Position numbers and translations under genes: made by a program
Assembly: GCA_019973155.2 (NCBI GenBank)
Contig: BPQB01000071.1
Coordinates: 62,001 to 126,000 of the forward strand
DNA length: 64,000 bases
Direction of reading: 5' to 3'
Source: Phanerochaete sordida
Taxonomy: Eukaryota; Basidiomycota; Agaricomycetes; Polyporales; Phanerochaetaceae
Notes under the pieces: model-generated
The model's database searches: none
What the model saw: the letters and a program-made list of their open reading frames with translations, nothing else
What the model was told of the DNA's origin: nothing
In this document: positions 44,800 through 56,169 of the stretch, piece after piece
Layout of the letters: every line of letters starts with the position of its first letter
Position numbering within the stretch: position 1 is the first letter of the stretch

Positions 44800-45807
44800 T
44801 CATACACACGCCAGACTCCAGAGCACAGGCAGCGGATCACCTAGAGCGAGAGCAAGTCAGAAGAGAATTTAGAGCGAAAAGAAGACGGCGTACCCTGGCA
44901 GCAGCTGGAGAAACGGGCAAGCATGAGGCGAGAGCTGGACGTCGAAGTTTGTCTCACCCCAGCCCTTGGCTCTATTTGCAGCAACAGCAGGACCTACCGG
45001 GAAGTTGCAGCTCAGTTATGCGTAAGAAATCACACAGGTCTGCCGCGCGAAATGGCCCCTGAGTTGGTAAGAAAAGGAAGCGTCAGCCACGCGTCAGCGC
45101 CGCAGCACTGCTAGTACATCGCGCGCACTGACGAAGAGCGGTGTCCGGTGTCCATCTGGTGCCCCACGCGCACGGAGTCACCACCCGTGACGTTCCATCA
45201 AGATGTGACGGGTTTATGCCGAGACATTCAACTGGGGCCTTAACGTCCACCATACAGGATAGGCTCAACGATAGGGCCAGGGGACGACCTGAAGCCGTCC
45301 GCCGCTTGCGACGATGCTGGATGCAGTCAGCACTGATTGGATGACTTCCCGTAAGCCTCGAGACCATCCCGAGACTCGAGCACTTGCACAAGACTCGGCA
45401 AGCGAAGTCAAACCCTAAGCCAAACCTTCAGATCTGGTCTGCTTATAGCCCTGTTCCTACTAAACGAGGGCATGCCGAGCAGTGCCGGACTTGCCGTTGA
45501 CGTGCCGACCCACAATTGTGCCTGCTCGAGCTCCATGTTGGAGCCATGGTAGCATCTCGAGGCTTACGGGAAGTCATCCATTATCATCGCGTGCTGCAAC
45601 CGCAGAGGTACGCACTGTTCGGCCTTCATTGCTCCATATTCCAACAGAGACGGGGACCGAGGGGAGTCACGAGGAGTCACTGCGGTCATACGGGCTCCAA
45701 CGTGAGGAAACCTCGTAGTTCGCGTATGATTTGATACTCCAGACAACGGGTCATGAGGCAGGGGTACACCTTGACCGCAAAAATACGCGATGCATATGCA
45801 AGAAGAG
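44800..45807. other. Intergenic region
   Basis: No supported gene. A minus-strand segment at about 44895-44995 reads AKGWGETNFDVQLSPHACPF and could be an upstream exon of the gene at 44147-44799. Confidence 0.35.
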
Positions 45808-46842
45808 CTATACATGATCCTTTGGCTTGTCGCAGCGTAGCCAAGTTGCCCAGAATCGAATCGGGGTGGTCTTGGGGCCAGTTATCCACGCTTCAGCGAT
45901 TTGGGTGAAGCCGAGGTGTGTGTACCAATCAACCTGCAGAACTTGTAAGTCGAGCGCTGCAATAACAGAATACACCCTTACAAGTTCCTGAGAGATCGTG
46001 GCAAGTGCAGCGAACTTCCCATCTTCGACAGCCTACGGATGTGGATCAGCGCGAGACTACGTCATACACGGATAACAGCTCACTCGTTTCATGCCAGCCT
46101 GTACCATTAGCGTGCCGTAGCCCTTGCCCTGGTGCTCGGGATCGGTGGCGATCAAGTTCGCATACCAGTTGTTTAGCATGCCCTTCCGCGTTCAGCGGCG
46201 CTCGTAGATGCAGAACAGCGACGGATGACTCACATCTTTACCGTACGCGTCATCCGCAATCTTGAGGGCTTCCGGATACTAGCTCAACGTCAGCTGCACG
46301 AACACGGGCACACAGGAGGACATACCTCTTTCAACCACCAGTTTCTGGTTTCGGGATCGAGTAACTCAAGGAATTGGTTAAATCCCGCGGCCCTCTGTTC
46401 CTCGCTGCTCTCTGGGGGTCAACCTGGGCCTGTCCTCGGAACACATGTTCGACTCACGTTCTCATCATCGTCGTACCAGGGCCGAACCAGAGACCGGTTG
46501 CCAGTATCTTGTCGGAGTCCTGCGGCGATACAACATACATCCGGCCTGCTACTCGCGCCGCGCCGAACTGCATGCCGAAGATGTGCGGCTTGAGACTGGG
46601 GTTGTTCCCAGTCATGGCGATGGACGCATTGTCTACATTCGATATTCAGCCCCGCAACCTAGACAAGGTTGGACGAATACTCGCCCCAGGGAAAGGCACG
46701 AGCAGCGAGTGCAGTTGCCTCTTCAATCTCCTGGTCTGTATAACACGGTCAAGCAGCTGCAGAGACGGCTCGTATGCGTTGAGGACCACGGACCTGTCGG
46801 GTGCTCGAGAAGCCGAACACGTACGGGCGTGGCGGAGGACAT
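45808..46842 (-). CDS. GNAT-family N-acetyltransferase
   Basis: Acetyl-CoA-dependent N-acetyltransferase of unknown substrate. Eight exons (46842-46794, 46735-46685, 46632-46458, 46407-46326, 46278-46234, 46182-46084, 46032-45982, 45933-45808) sum to 678 bp, 225 aa. The acetyl-CoA-binding motif A is NLIATDPEHQGKGYGTLMVQ, with the Q-x-x-G-x-G loop; motif B follows as VDWYTHLGFTQIAE. The N-terminal part AFPWDNASIAMTGNNPSL fits the family's first block only if intron 2 (46633-46684) uses a GC donor (GCGAGT) and an AG acceptor; a GT donor leads to a stop. The length is typical of fungal GNATs that acetylate small molecules. Confidence 0.82.
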
Positions 46843-47310
46843 GGGGAGCTTGGGTGTACATATAGAATTACGTTGTGCTTATATCGGTGTCGTAGACAGA
46901 AATCTACGCGCGGGAGGCAGCACATGGTAGCTCACCGAGTCGCATATCTGAAACGCGCGCGTTCAGGAGCGCAACGCGGGAAGTCCACGGAGCCCGCCAC
47001 TAGCCATTCGCTCAAGTGAACCTCGAGGCATTTGGGCGACAGAGGTGTGACGCTCAGATGAGCAGGTCCCTTGATAACCGCTTCGGACGGGACGCAGCCT
47101 ATGTCGCTGACGAGTAGAGCGACTGCGATATTGTTGAGCGTGTCCTCGGTGACACCAGGAGGACGAAGGGTATCAATGGGGGGTGCATTTGTTCATGTAT
47201 ACCGTATATACCACGAGCTCAACAAATCTACGCAGAAGAGTCAGCGAAAGAGCAGCATGCAACGGCAGCTTTGCTCACATGTATTCACGCAGACAGCGGC
47301 CATGGAACGC
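46843..47310. other. Spacer between the GNAT gene and the 94-aa gene
   Basis: On the minus strand about 46970-47140 is open (DTLNNIAVALLVSD, LSVTPLSPKCLEVHLSEW), but an in-frame stop lies just upstream and I could not connect it to an exon except through a weak acceptor. Possibly a lost exon. Confidence 0.35.
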
Positions 47311-47595
47311 TCATGAGTGAGATTCCAGCCCTCGGCTTACATCTTCCAATGTGCCCCTAATATCCTCCACGCGCGATCCCTGCTTCTCGACCTCCGCTCT
47401 GTTCAACACCTTCAAAGCAGCTCGGGCTTCGTGAACGAATTCGTACGAGCGGTCGACCGACTCGTCTACTGCCGTCTTGTCGTTCGAAGAAGATACATAA
47501 GGCAGCACGGAGGAAAGCTCGACGTCGCAAGCTCTCAGCAAAGCGAGGTCGCGTAGAGTGTCGTTGAGAGGTAAGGGGTTGGCTTTCGACGCCAT
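47311..47595 (-). CDS. Small helical protein, 94 aa, function unknown
   Basis: Open frame from the ATG at 47595 (MASKANPLPLNDTLRDL) to a TGA at 47311. The sequence is almost entirely helix-forming with heptad-like hydrophobics (YEFVHEARAALKVLNRAEVEKQ), as in small coiled-coil subunits. A GTAAGC donor follows the codons LED; splicing to a TAG acceptor about 110 bp on would replace the last ten residues by a two-residue end (IC and stop). No family is recognised. It is divergently arranged with the EMI1-like gene, whose ATG is 192 bp away. Confidence 0.55.
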   Translation of the reverse strand: MASKANPLPLNDTLRDLALLRACDVELSSVLPYVSSSNDKTAVDESVDRSYEFVHEARAALKVLNRAEVEKQGSRVEDIRGTLEDVSRGLESHS

Positions 47596-47786
47596 GGTGG
47601 TCGCGGAGAGCCTGCCTGTGCTTTACGGGAATTCTGCGATAAGATTGGCTCGCCATGATCAAGGCACGTCGCGCGTCATCAACTGCGCTTAGATAAGATA
47701 AGGATACAAAAGTATCTTCAAAATCCAGGCTCGAGTAGGCAGGGGATGTACCTCGTCGTTCTCAATCTTCGAACTACACGCAAGGC

Positions 47787-48449
47787 TTGGATTTCTGTAT
47801 GAGTGACAGTCAATCAGTCCCGTCAGACGGGGAGGATACCCTGCGCGGGATGTCTTCAGCGCCACAAAGCTCTGCTAAGTCACAGAAATGGCAACAGGGG
47901 AAAATAATTCAGAAACGAAATAGGCCAGGCGCGACACCGACGCTGCACGAAACGTTCATGTCCTCGGTCGACTTCGAGACGGCGGTCAAGCAGGAGGAGG
48001 CGTACCTTCGCCAGGTGCATCCTACCTCGGACGATATTCCATCATGCATGAAGCTCTTTGACAACTTCCTGCAATGTAACGGTGCGTCCCTCGACCATCC
48101 TGACCCCGCATGTAGCTCACGCTTTCACAGTGGTTGCGGCCCAGATGAAGTCTCTCTACAGGTATGGCCAGATGTCCGAGTGCGGGCAGAAGCTTGAAGA
48201 CTTCAAGTTCTGTATGAGCAACAAGGGAGTGCACCCACAGGAGAAGTACGATGCGTGGATACATCGTAGAGCGGAGTGGTGGGCGCGTCGGCGGATGACA
48301 AACAGCAGCGAAGATGTATGGGAGGTTCGGACGTACGTGCTCGGAACCTTGAGTCTCTGCTATGTACTGACTTGCGCTGTCCCAGTGAACCACTACAAGG
48401 TTATCCTCCCGTACGATCCAACCTAGACAGCAGTCAGACTGTTGAGTAG
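47787..48449 (+). CDS. EMI1/DUF3128-family protein with Cys motifs
   Basis: Small conserved fungal protein of the DUF3128 family; yeast Emi1 is needed for early meiotic induction and related proteins are mitochondrial. Three exons (47787-48081, 48131-48332, 48386-48449) give 186 aa. The family core reads PSCMKLFDNFLQCN, then LYRYGQMSECGQKLEDFKFC, with cysteines spaced like twin CX9C proteins and the YRYG block typical of the family. The N-terminal 60 residues are polar and probably disordered. A second Met four codons downstream (MSDSQS) could be the real start. Confidence 0.75.
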
Positions 48450-48990
48450 CTCGGGTCTTCGCCGTCTATCTATACAACCTTTGAAATCCCAAGTACCCCT
48501 TGATTGGCGGTGCCGCTCATGCTACAGAGCAAGCCTCGACGTCGGCAAGCACGGTGCCTAGCACCACTTTAGAATGGGAGAGGCGTGAAATGAATCCATT
48601 CACTATGATGCTTCTCTTCAGCAACAGTCAATACAAGTCGTATTCCATGACTACGAAAGCACTGCAGTCATGAATAGTAAGTATCGGTATGCTTTGTGTC
48701 ATACTCGTTCTGCGCGTACAGCTCAATCCTTTCGTATAGGAAAGGTTCATTGCATAATGAACAATCTGCGTGCAAAATATATAATTGCCTCTGGGAGAGG
48801 ATGTCTGTCGTGGTATGCAGGGCCCGTTACGGCGACGGTTGGCAGCCCGACGCCTTCGCGGTCGCCCATACCAGCCCTCGAGCCCTGTGTACCACGAGCA
48901 GCGAATGGAGGCCGCTCACCTTCCTGGTGGCCCGTGGTTCACACTCCGCAACGTCGAAACCTCGGCGCGAGGCCGACGCGTCCACGAGCA
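48450..48990. other. Intergenic region
   Basis: 3' flank of the EMI1-like gene and promoter of the next gene; nothing else seen. Confidence 0.4.
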
Positions 48991-48997
48991 TATAAAG
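48991..48997 (+). promoter_or_regulatory. TATA box of the 378-aa HMG gene
   Basis: TATAAAG 155 bp upstream of the ATG at 49146. Confidence 0.5.
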
Positions 48998-49145
48998 CAG
49001 AGGTGGTCGCGCTTGCTCACCAAAGGCGTTCTTGGGAGCGACCTCCCACCACGCTCGTTCGGGCCTCTCGACTTGGGACCCCGCCGAGACGCGTTTACGA
49101 CACTAACGAGCCTCACATAGTAAAGATACCCTAATTACTTTCAAG

Positions 49146-50340
49146 ATGAATTTCCCCTACGGCGACAATTCTGCTTTCGACTTCGACATCGTCTCGTTCG
49201 TGGACTCTTATCTTCAAAATTCGGACTGCGATGCTGGTCCATCCCACCAATTGCCCCCAACTCCCCCTCAACCGCCCGTCCCTGGCTTCCCCGTCCTCGC
49301 ATACACCCCAGTCGTCCCATCCAACAACCTTCCACTACAATGGGACCTCGTCAACCTCGACGCGTTCGCGGCCCACCAGACGATCGCGCTCGAGGAGGCC
49401 ACAACGGCCGAAGCTCCGGAGCCTCCGCAACCCGTGAAGCGAAAGAAGGCGATCAACGGCTTCTTCGCATTCCGGATGGCGAAGAACCGGGAACAGCGCG
49501 AGGCGCAGGGTGCGAAGCTCGGCTTCGACGGACAGCAAGACCTCTCGAACTCCGCACGCGACTCGTGGCGCGCGCTGACGAAGGAGGAGCGCGACGCTTG
49601 GTGCGAGAAGGCGGCCGAGGAGACGCGCGCGCGCGCCGAGAGGGAGAGCGCGTCGGCGAGTGCGAGCACGAGCTCGAGCCCGGGAGTGTCGGGGAGGCGG
49701 CCCAGGAAGGCCACACCGGGGCAGAGCAGGAAGGGGAAGGGGAAGGGGCGGCAGCATGCCTCGCCCGTCCAGCCAAGCGGACTCGAGACGGAGTCTGCGC
49801 GGGTGGGCGGTTCGCCGGAGGAGGGGCAGGGAGCGGAGGCGCGACCGGCCAAGCGGCGTCGGACGCAGACGCCTGGCGCGCAAAAACCTGAGCAGGTGGT
49901 CAGTACGGGATGTCTTTCGTCGACCGCAGCCTTGCTCACCGAAATGATTCTAGACTCCCGAGGCTGTGTCATTGCTGCAGATAGCCCAAGATGGGCCCGA
50001 TGACGGCCTTTGGACCCTAGCGCCAGGCTGGGTGTCCTTCGAGTCGCCCAGCGGAGGGGGTGGTATCGGCGTCCCCGTCGACTACTTCACAGTCGACGAG
50101 GCGTTCGAGCACGAGGTCCCCGGTACCGCTCTTCCCAGGCCGGAACACCACGTCCCTTGCAGCACTGCAAAGGGACGTGACCCGACCCGGGAGTTTACTG
50201 CTCCACCACGACCATGGCCGACCCCTGGCGTGGACGAAAATCTGCGGCCGCTCCGCGTGGACAACAGCCGCCTTCACAAGGACGAGCTCGCTGCCAGCCG
50301 CAGGAGCTCGTACTCGGAGCTGGCCCATGCCTTAGGGTGA
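49146..50340 (+). CDS. HMG-box protein, possibly MAT-alpha-like box
   Basis: Predicted DNA-binding protein of 378 aa from two exons (49146-49895, 49954-50340; intron of 58 bp). Residues about 97-165 form the box: KRKKAINGFFAFRMAKNRE, then a middle helix SNSARDSWRALTKEER with the conserved Trp, and a basic third helix (DAWCEKAAEETRARAERE). The opening KKAINGFFAFR resembles the alpha-box of ascomycete MAT1-1-1 proteins more than SOX boxes, but this is only a visual impression. An N-terminal Pro-rich segment and basic patches after the box (RKGKGKGRQ, AKRRRTQT) may be nuclear signals. The C-terminal exon has no known domain. It is the second clear HMG gene of the window. Confidence 0.75.
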
Positions 50341-51050
50341 CATGGGCTGCGCGGCTCGGGCAGCATGCTGTGCGAGCTTTACCGTGCTTTCAAATACTTG
50401 TTCCTCTGCTCTTTCGCTCTTTAGTCTCTGTCCGCTTCTCTTTTATCTCATCTTCGTCCAAGCTTTGTATCGCGGTGGCTCAACTCTCCTTTCGTCTCTT
50501 TCAGTAGCTTTTACGGGTTTATCGGGTACTTAGGCTTCATACTATTCCATCCTATATTTTGAGACACAACTCGATCCTTCTTTCACGTCTTTCTGCGCGT
50601 TTGTGACGCGATGGCTCGTCCAGTGTCCTCGCCTGTGGCCTCTGCTCTGTACATGCAGGGGCTCACGGGGGACGGAAAATAATCCACAGTTATGGCTGAT
50701 AAGTGTTCCTCGAACGGGACTTACAAATGAGCAAGAACTGATCTCTTTGCAGCGCACTGCGCGTTCCTCTATCGAACGCAGCGACTCTGCCTGTGTATGT
50801 TCAAGACTGCAGCCATGAGTATTGCAAGGATCACCTACAGATGGACGTAAAGGACGCTTGACTCGTCTCGGCTTGTCGAGTTTATCCCTAGCAACATATT
50901 CTCACCCAGGAGTCGTACTGCGGTCAAAGTGAGATGCGCTGGCACGTTTGGATTTGCAGGCGATACGGACGCGTAAAACGTGCATGTTGACGTGGTGGGA
51001 TCTTGAGGTCATTCTGGCTGACTCTCCGAGATTACCGGCTATCCCCTAGG
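50341..51050. other. Intergenic region
   Basis: 3' flank of the HMG gene, with a T-rich stretch at about 50400-50520, and upstream region of the esterase. No other gene seen. Confidence 0.45.
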
Positions 51051-51057
51051 TATATAT
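51051..51057 (+). promoter_or_regulatory. TATA box of the esterase gene
   Basis: TATATAT 111 bp upstream of the ATG at 51162. Confidence 0.5.
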
Positions 51058-51161
51058 TTGCCTAGCTTTGTTGCGAGGTCGTCTGTCCTGACTTTCCCGC
51101 AGAGAATCATCACCATCTCGCGCTCTCGACGCCCAAGTCCTGGGAAGAAGAGTACTGGACG

Positions 51162-52337
51162 ATGGACGCCGTCACCAAGGCTTCCGACATTTTGACTACG
51201 CTCTTCATACGCCTGCCATTGTGGCTTCTTCAGGCCATACCGCCATGGAACCGTCCGCGCCCTGGTTGGACCTTGTTTCGTACGGTTCTGCTGCAATATC
51301 TCAAGTACAGCGAAGCGTCTCCCTTCCCAGCAGGCCTCGATGCCTACGATTACACCGCTATCGTCGGCGGGCGAGGCATCAAGGGCGTGTGGGTACCACC
51401 TACGCCTCACCTCGTCCGCGGGGAGGTCAAGGCGTGGGCGAACCTCGCGGACGTCGAGTGCGCTCGAATTCTCGGGTACTGGTACGACAAGTCGGGTCAT
51501 GACACGCCGCCCGGGGCGATCCCCGCGGAAGGGGAGCGGGTTATCTACCACCTGCACGGCGGCGCTTTCGCGCGCTTCTCTGCGCACCCAAGCGACACTT
51601 CGTCGCACGGCCCACGGGCGATCCTCGAGCACTCGCGCAGCATCCACCGACTCTTCAACCTCGAGTATCGACGCACAAAAGGCCCCGCCGACGCGCCCAC
51701 GAATCCGTTCCCCACCGCCCTGCTCGATGCGATCGCGGGATACAACTACCTCGTCACCGAAGTTGGCTTCCTCCCAGAGAACATCGTCGTCACGGGCGAC
51801 TCTGCTGGAGCGAACCTCGCGCTCGCGCTTGTACGCTACCTCGTTGAGCAGCGTGGCCAGGACGACACGGCGTTCCCGCGTCCACCGGGAGCCCTTGGGC
51901 TCGTCTCGCCATGGGTCGATCTGAGCGTCCGCGGACACGAGCCGAGCTCGTCCCTCTACATCAACCGGGATGCCGACTACGTCGACACCTTCACCGCCAG
52001 CTGGACACTCCAAGCCTATCAGTACTGCGGTGCGCTAGGCTGGGCGGGCGCCGAGAAGAATCGGTACATCTCCCCTGCGTGCGAGCTCATCCCGGACGAA
52101 GAGATCTCCTTCGCAGGTTTTCCGCGCACGATAATTATCGCCGGAGGTGCAGAGGTGCTTCGCGACCAGATGCGGGTCCTGCGCAGCAGAATGGTGAAGG
52201 ATCTTGGGGATAAGGATGTCGATTACCACGAGTTCCCTGGCGGATTCCACAACTTCATGGCTATCCCTGGCTACGGATCCGAGCGCACACAGGCACTTGA
52301 TTCGGTGCGGGACTGGCTCGAGCCTGCGCAGTCCTAG
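51162..52337 (+). CDS. Alpha/beta-hydrolase fold-3 esterase/lipase (HSL type)
   Basis: Carboxylesterase of the hormone-sensitive-lipase group. Single exon, 391 aa, unusual among the intron-rich neighbours. The oxyanion motif is YHLHGGAF (HGG-A in place of HGGG), the nucleophile elbow VVTGDSAGANLA carries the catalytic Ser, and the C-terminal Asp and His are likely in AGGAEVLRDQ and FPGGFHNFM. A hydrophobic N-terminus (LFIRLPLWLLQAI) may anchor it to membranes, as in related sterol or lipid esterases. The substrate is unknown. Confidence 0.88.
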   Translation: MDAVTKASDILTTLFIRLPLWLLQAIPPWNRPRPGWTLFRTVLLQYLKYSEASPFPAGLDAYDYTAIVGGRGIKGVWVPPTPHLVRGEVKAWANLADVECARILGYWYDKSGHDTPPGAIPAEGERVIYHLHGGAFARFSAHPSDTSSHGPRAILEHSRSIHRLFNLEYRRTKGPADAPTNPFPTALLDAIAGYNYLVTEVGFLPENIVVTGDSAGANLALALVRYLVEQRGQDDTAFPRPPGALGLVSPWVDLSVRGHEPSSSLYINRDADYVDTFTASWTLQAYQYCGALGWAGAEKNRYISPACELIPDEEISFAGFPRTIIIAGGAEVLRDQMRVLRSRMVKDLGDKDVDYHEFPGGFHNFMAIPGYGSERTQALDSVRDWLEPAQS

Positions 52338-52515
52338 AGGACGCTCTGGGAGAACTTCGTGAATGTGAGTCCGCGAGGTAATCACTCAGAAACCCCGTAT
52401 TCATTGGACAATAGATTTATTATGTACCAAGTCTGAGGGACATCAATCCTAGTCAAATTTCTTATCGTCATATGCGATCTAAAGAATCATTTTGCCAAGG
52501 TCGCTCTCCAGCGGT

Positions 52516-54992
52516 TCACGAACTCGTAGAAGATCCCACAAACTTGAGATCTTTTTGGGCAAGGGACGCAGCAATCTCGCGAAAGATGGACGAAGCTTTG
52601 TCGTATAGATCGGGATTGAAGCGCACCACGACGCGTCCAGGGGTCGCCTCGGCCTTGCGAAGTGCTCCAGCGACGAGCTCGCGGTAGCGATCGAGCTGCT
52701 GAGCAATCGAGTAAATCTGTGGAAGTGCTCCCCCAAGAACGTCCAAGAACTCCCAGCCGTACATGACCCCTCCACGCCGTGCGGGGCGTGCGAAGATGTC
52801 GAGCGACGCCCACTCCAGCCTGCCCATGTATACTGACCACACCGCGGGGCTGATGTCTTCGTCGTTCCTCACGAGCCTGAAGTTGAGGAGCATCCAGACA
52901 GAGAGCCAGAAGACGGACTCCATGTCGTGAAGGGGGTTGTACTGGAACCGCGGTGGAGGCGCGTCGGGTATGCGGCGCTTCCTTTTCCCAGTGATAGCGG
53001 GCGGGGTGGGTATCTCGTATTCGCGACCTAGTTTCTCATAGATTGTAGCCTTGTAACGAAGTTCCTTGGCCCGTTCTTCTAGCTCATCGTCCGAGGAAGG
53101 TGTAGAAAGTTCCAAAAACCGGTAGTCGTCTTCTCCGACCTCGACCGCCACGAAGGACGCCGTACCCTGCTCAGAGAGCTTATTAGGCAATGCCAGAGGT
53201 TCACAGTCGGAGCGACGACTTACGACTTTCCCGTATGCGGTCATATCGCTGCAGTATCTCGCGTACTCCACGTCCGAGAGCTTCCCGTCCGTGTTATGAA
53301 TCAGGACGTTTCCAGGGCTGATATCACGATGAACCCAGCCATTCTTGTGCAGGAGACGAAGACCTAGGATAATGTGGGTGTCAGCGGCCGCCCATTCTAG
53401 GTAAAGAGGTACAACAGACCATCCACGACGTCGGCCAAAGCCTTGAACGCCTCCCCTAGTGATGCTGCTTCCGCGATGCTGTGTGCAACCTCCGCATATA
53501 CGGTACGGCGGTGGATCTTCGCCAAGGGATAGGGCGTTCTCACCGGGCTGAGCCTTGGCTGGCGATCCGGCGTTGATGTGTTGAAGTCCAGGAGGATGTA
53601 GGGATCGCGCACACGGACGAGCTCCATGCCGCGCCACCTGACCCGGTGTGCACGATCCGGCTGTCCGTTGATTTCGACGTCGACTTCGTCAACGACCGTG
53701 GTGAAGTGCTTCGCAAAGGCCGCGCGCTCGTCGGGGCCGCCAGAGCTGTGGATCCTGCGAGAGATCGTTCCCTCGGAATCGCCGCGGTCGTCCGGCCACG
53801 AGTCCTTCAGCACCAGCGACGGCTCGAGCTCCTGCCCACCATCGAGCCGACGCACTTCCCAGACTCGTGTGGCGCGGCTGCGCGGCACTTTCGCTCCCGT
53901 GTCTGATATGACGCGCTGTGTACGATAGGTAGTGGTTCCAACCTGGATGTCGTACTGAGGATTGCCGCTGGGATCGCAGGGCGAGTAGCAAGAGATGGTA
54001 GGATCAAATCCGAGTTCCTCTCGAGTCCCGAAAAGCAGCGGAAGGAAAAACCGGATCGCATATTCGGGGTTCTAGAAAAGGGCTCAGTCAGATGCATCCC
54101 CGCTTCCGCTACACCCTGCCTTACCTGGATCCAATTAAACGCGTAGGACACGATCATCTCAGAGCGGCCGATGAACCACATGCGCATCGTATTGTCTTCA
54201 GCACTGAATCCAATGACGAACCGGCGTCTGGGATCTTCGCGCATAGTATGTGCCATCCGCTGTAAGACGTCGAAGTTGTTCTGATTCTGAAGAGAAAGTC
54301 TCTGTCAGCTGTTTACTATACGAGAGCAGTCGATGACGTACGCGGCGAGCCCGCAAGCTCTCGGGTCTGCTCCTGAAGTTTCCGGGAACCACGAGTTTTT
54401 CGACTTTGCGTTGGGTACCGATGGGTGACGACAAGCGCAAAGTGCCGTAGGCGTTTGGCCAAGGGTCGTCGTCGTCGTCGTCATCTTCATCATCTTCTCC
54501 ATCCAATGGGTTGCCCAGCTTGCACCGGAAACGAAGAATCGCTGAATCCTTCTCCACGTCTGTCGCCTGCTGGATGCCGTGGACCATCTGGGCAAACTTC
54601 AAGGAGATGTCTTGGGCACATACGGCGAGTTTGCCGGGCCCCTTCTTTTGTGCGAGCTTGTCCATGACTTGCTCTACTGTCGTTCCTGAATGCATAGGAG
54701 GCAGCAGTTCATTATAGAAAAAGTCAACGGGAGCCTGGAGAATCTCCCGTTCGTATATATATCTGGAGTAGAGCGAACCCCAACGATCCGTCTGGAGAAG
54801 GGCCGGAGACGACTGCACCCTACGCAGCTTCGGGGCCATGGTGAGAGGGGGCGGTGTTTCCTCGCGAAGGATCAGATTAGGAAAGATGCTGTTGTCGTCA
54901 AGCGCGGGTTCGTCGTGAGGGGGTTGGTGGACGCGAGCGGACATTCCGTCGGCGTCAGAGAGAGAAGGCGTTTGGCGAGGCGAAGTGGACAT
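52516..54992 (-). CDS. FunK1-type protein kinase, copy 3 (divergent)
   Basis: Third FunK1 kinase of the window. Five exons (54992-54342, 54286-54125, 54071-53420, 53363-53224, 53166-52516) give 751 aa. The ATG at 54992 (MSTSPRQTPSL) is chosen because the longer frame begins with GTG. The N-terminal half has the FunK1 blocks MREDPRRRFVIGFSAED, MRMWFIGRSE and ELGFDPTISC. The catalytic loop is WVHRDISPGNVLI, the metal-binding segment KLSDVEYARY, and the later block FQYNPLHDMESVFW. A run of acidic residues (DGEDDEDDDDDDD) interrupts the N-terminal domain. It shares family order with copies 1 and 2 but differs throughout in sequence, so it is not part of the recent tandem duplication. Confidence 0.88.
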
Positions 54993-56100
54993 GGTCGGCT
55001 TGGGGAGGATGACTGCAGTCACTCGTCCCAGTCTGGAACGGAGTTATATGTCTTTGCGGCGCGTGGGCCATTCCTAAGTGGGACAAGTGGCCTGTGTGGA
55101 CATGGATTTGTAGTCAGAATCAAGAAGCAAAAGCGACAAAGGTTGCATATAGCCACCTGTCCCCAGCTCGGAAAGCGTAACGCAAGTGGGTGGCTGTGGG
55201 TGGCTGCCGCCATTCATTCAGGCCATAGTGCACGTCAGGTCTGGGGTATGTTGGGGCGGTTGTTGATATTCTTCCGTGTGTTCGAAACTTCGGGTACTGA
55301 AATTTCGTGTCGACGTATCATCTGCCCGGGATTCATCCGACAGCCTACGAACAGCATTACTACCAAGCGCATATATTCAACGCGCTGAACGCACCTTGCA
55401 ATGTACTGAACTTTGCCACGCGTGCCCATCTCCTTCTGCGTGGCAGGACCCAGCCGAGGCGTAAGCGGGTGCGGCCAGGCGTGAGTGTATGCGGCTGCTT
55501 GGGCACTTCGTAGGGCGTCATTCAAAACCACGCGCATCGCTTCCTCGGTCTCTGTCAGTGTCCGTCCATGAAACTGGTGCTGTAAGGCACGCACCTCGTT
55601 CTACATCGGCGCAGCTGGTAAATATCAGGCCGTGACCAGACGAACTGCACTGTACTGCGTAGCATCCGCGTTGCCACGCCGTACAAGCATCATCGAAATG
55701 GAGCAAAGGATCATTGCGAGAGTGTCATATGCTGGAATTGGGCAGGTGAGGTTTTCTGCACCCGTCGGCACGCCTGGTCATGTCTCGAAGTCGCGCGAGC
55801 CGGAGCCGACGCTGCGCCTACCTCGCGGCTCAGGCACTGGATGAACGCTTTTCGGGAGGCAAATTTACAGAGCAGCAGTAGCAATGTATAGTGTAATGTA
55901 AGCAAAGTCGGCCTTCACATGGAGGAGCAGGAAGGGAAGAGAATCGGGCGCCCCGCCCGACGGGCGTGGCAGGATGGCACGTGATACTGAGCGCCAGCTG
56001 GTCCCCGGGATTTTCGGACGCGCTGAGTTCTCCTTGCTAGGAATTATTTTGCAGTATACATAGCCTCTTGCATTGTAGAGAAACGAGATACACAGCCCTA
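54993..56100. other. Intergenic region
   Basis: Promoter of FunK1 copy 3 (a CATATAA motif lies about 55 bp upstream of its ATG) and GC-rich sequence without a supported gene. Confidence 0.35.
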
Positions 56101-56169
56101 CATAAGCTTTGAATATCTAGACACGAAAGCCACAGATATTCTTGAGTTGTTCTTGAGATTGAAGGCCTC

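Noticed and set aside
46633..46684. Frameshift or pseudogene in the GNAT gene
   Set aside because: A GC-AG intron of normal length explains the apparent stop and keeps all eight exons in frame.
51039..52013. 324-codon minus-strand open frame
   Set aside because: Antisense to the esterase; the plus strand contains the catalytic motifs.
54993..55022. Start of FunK1 copy 3 at 55022
   Set aside because: The codon there is GTG; the first in-frame ATG is at 54992.
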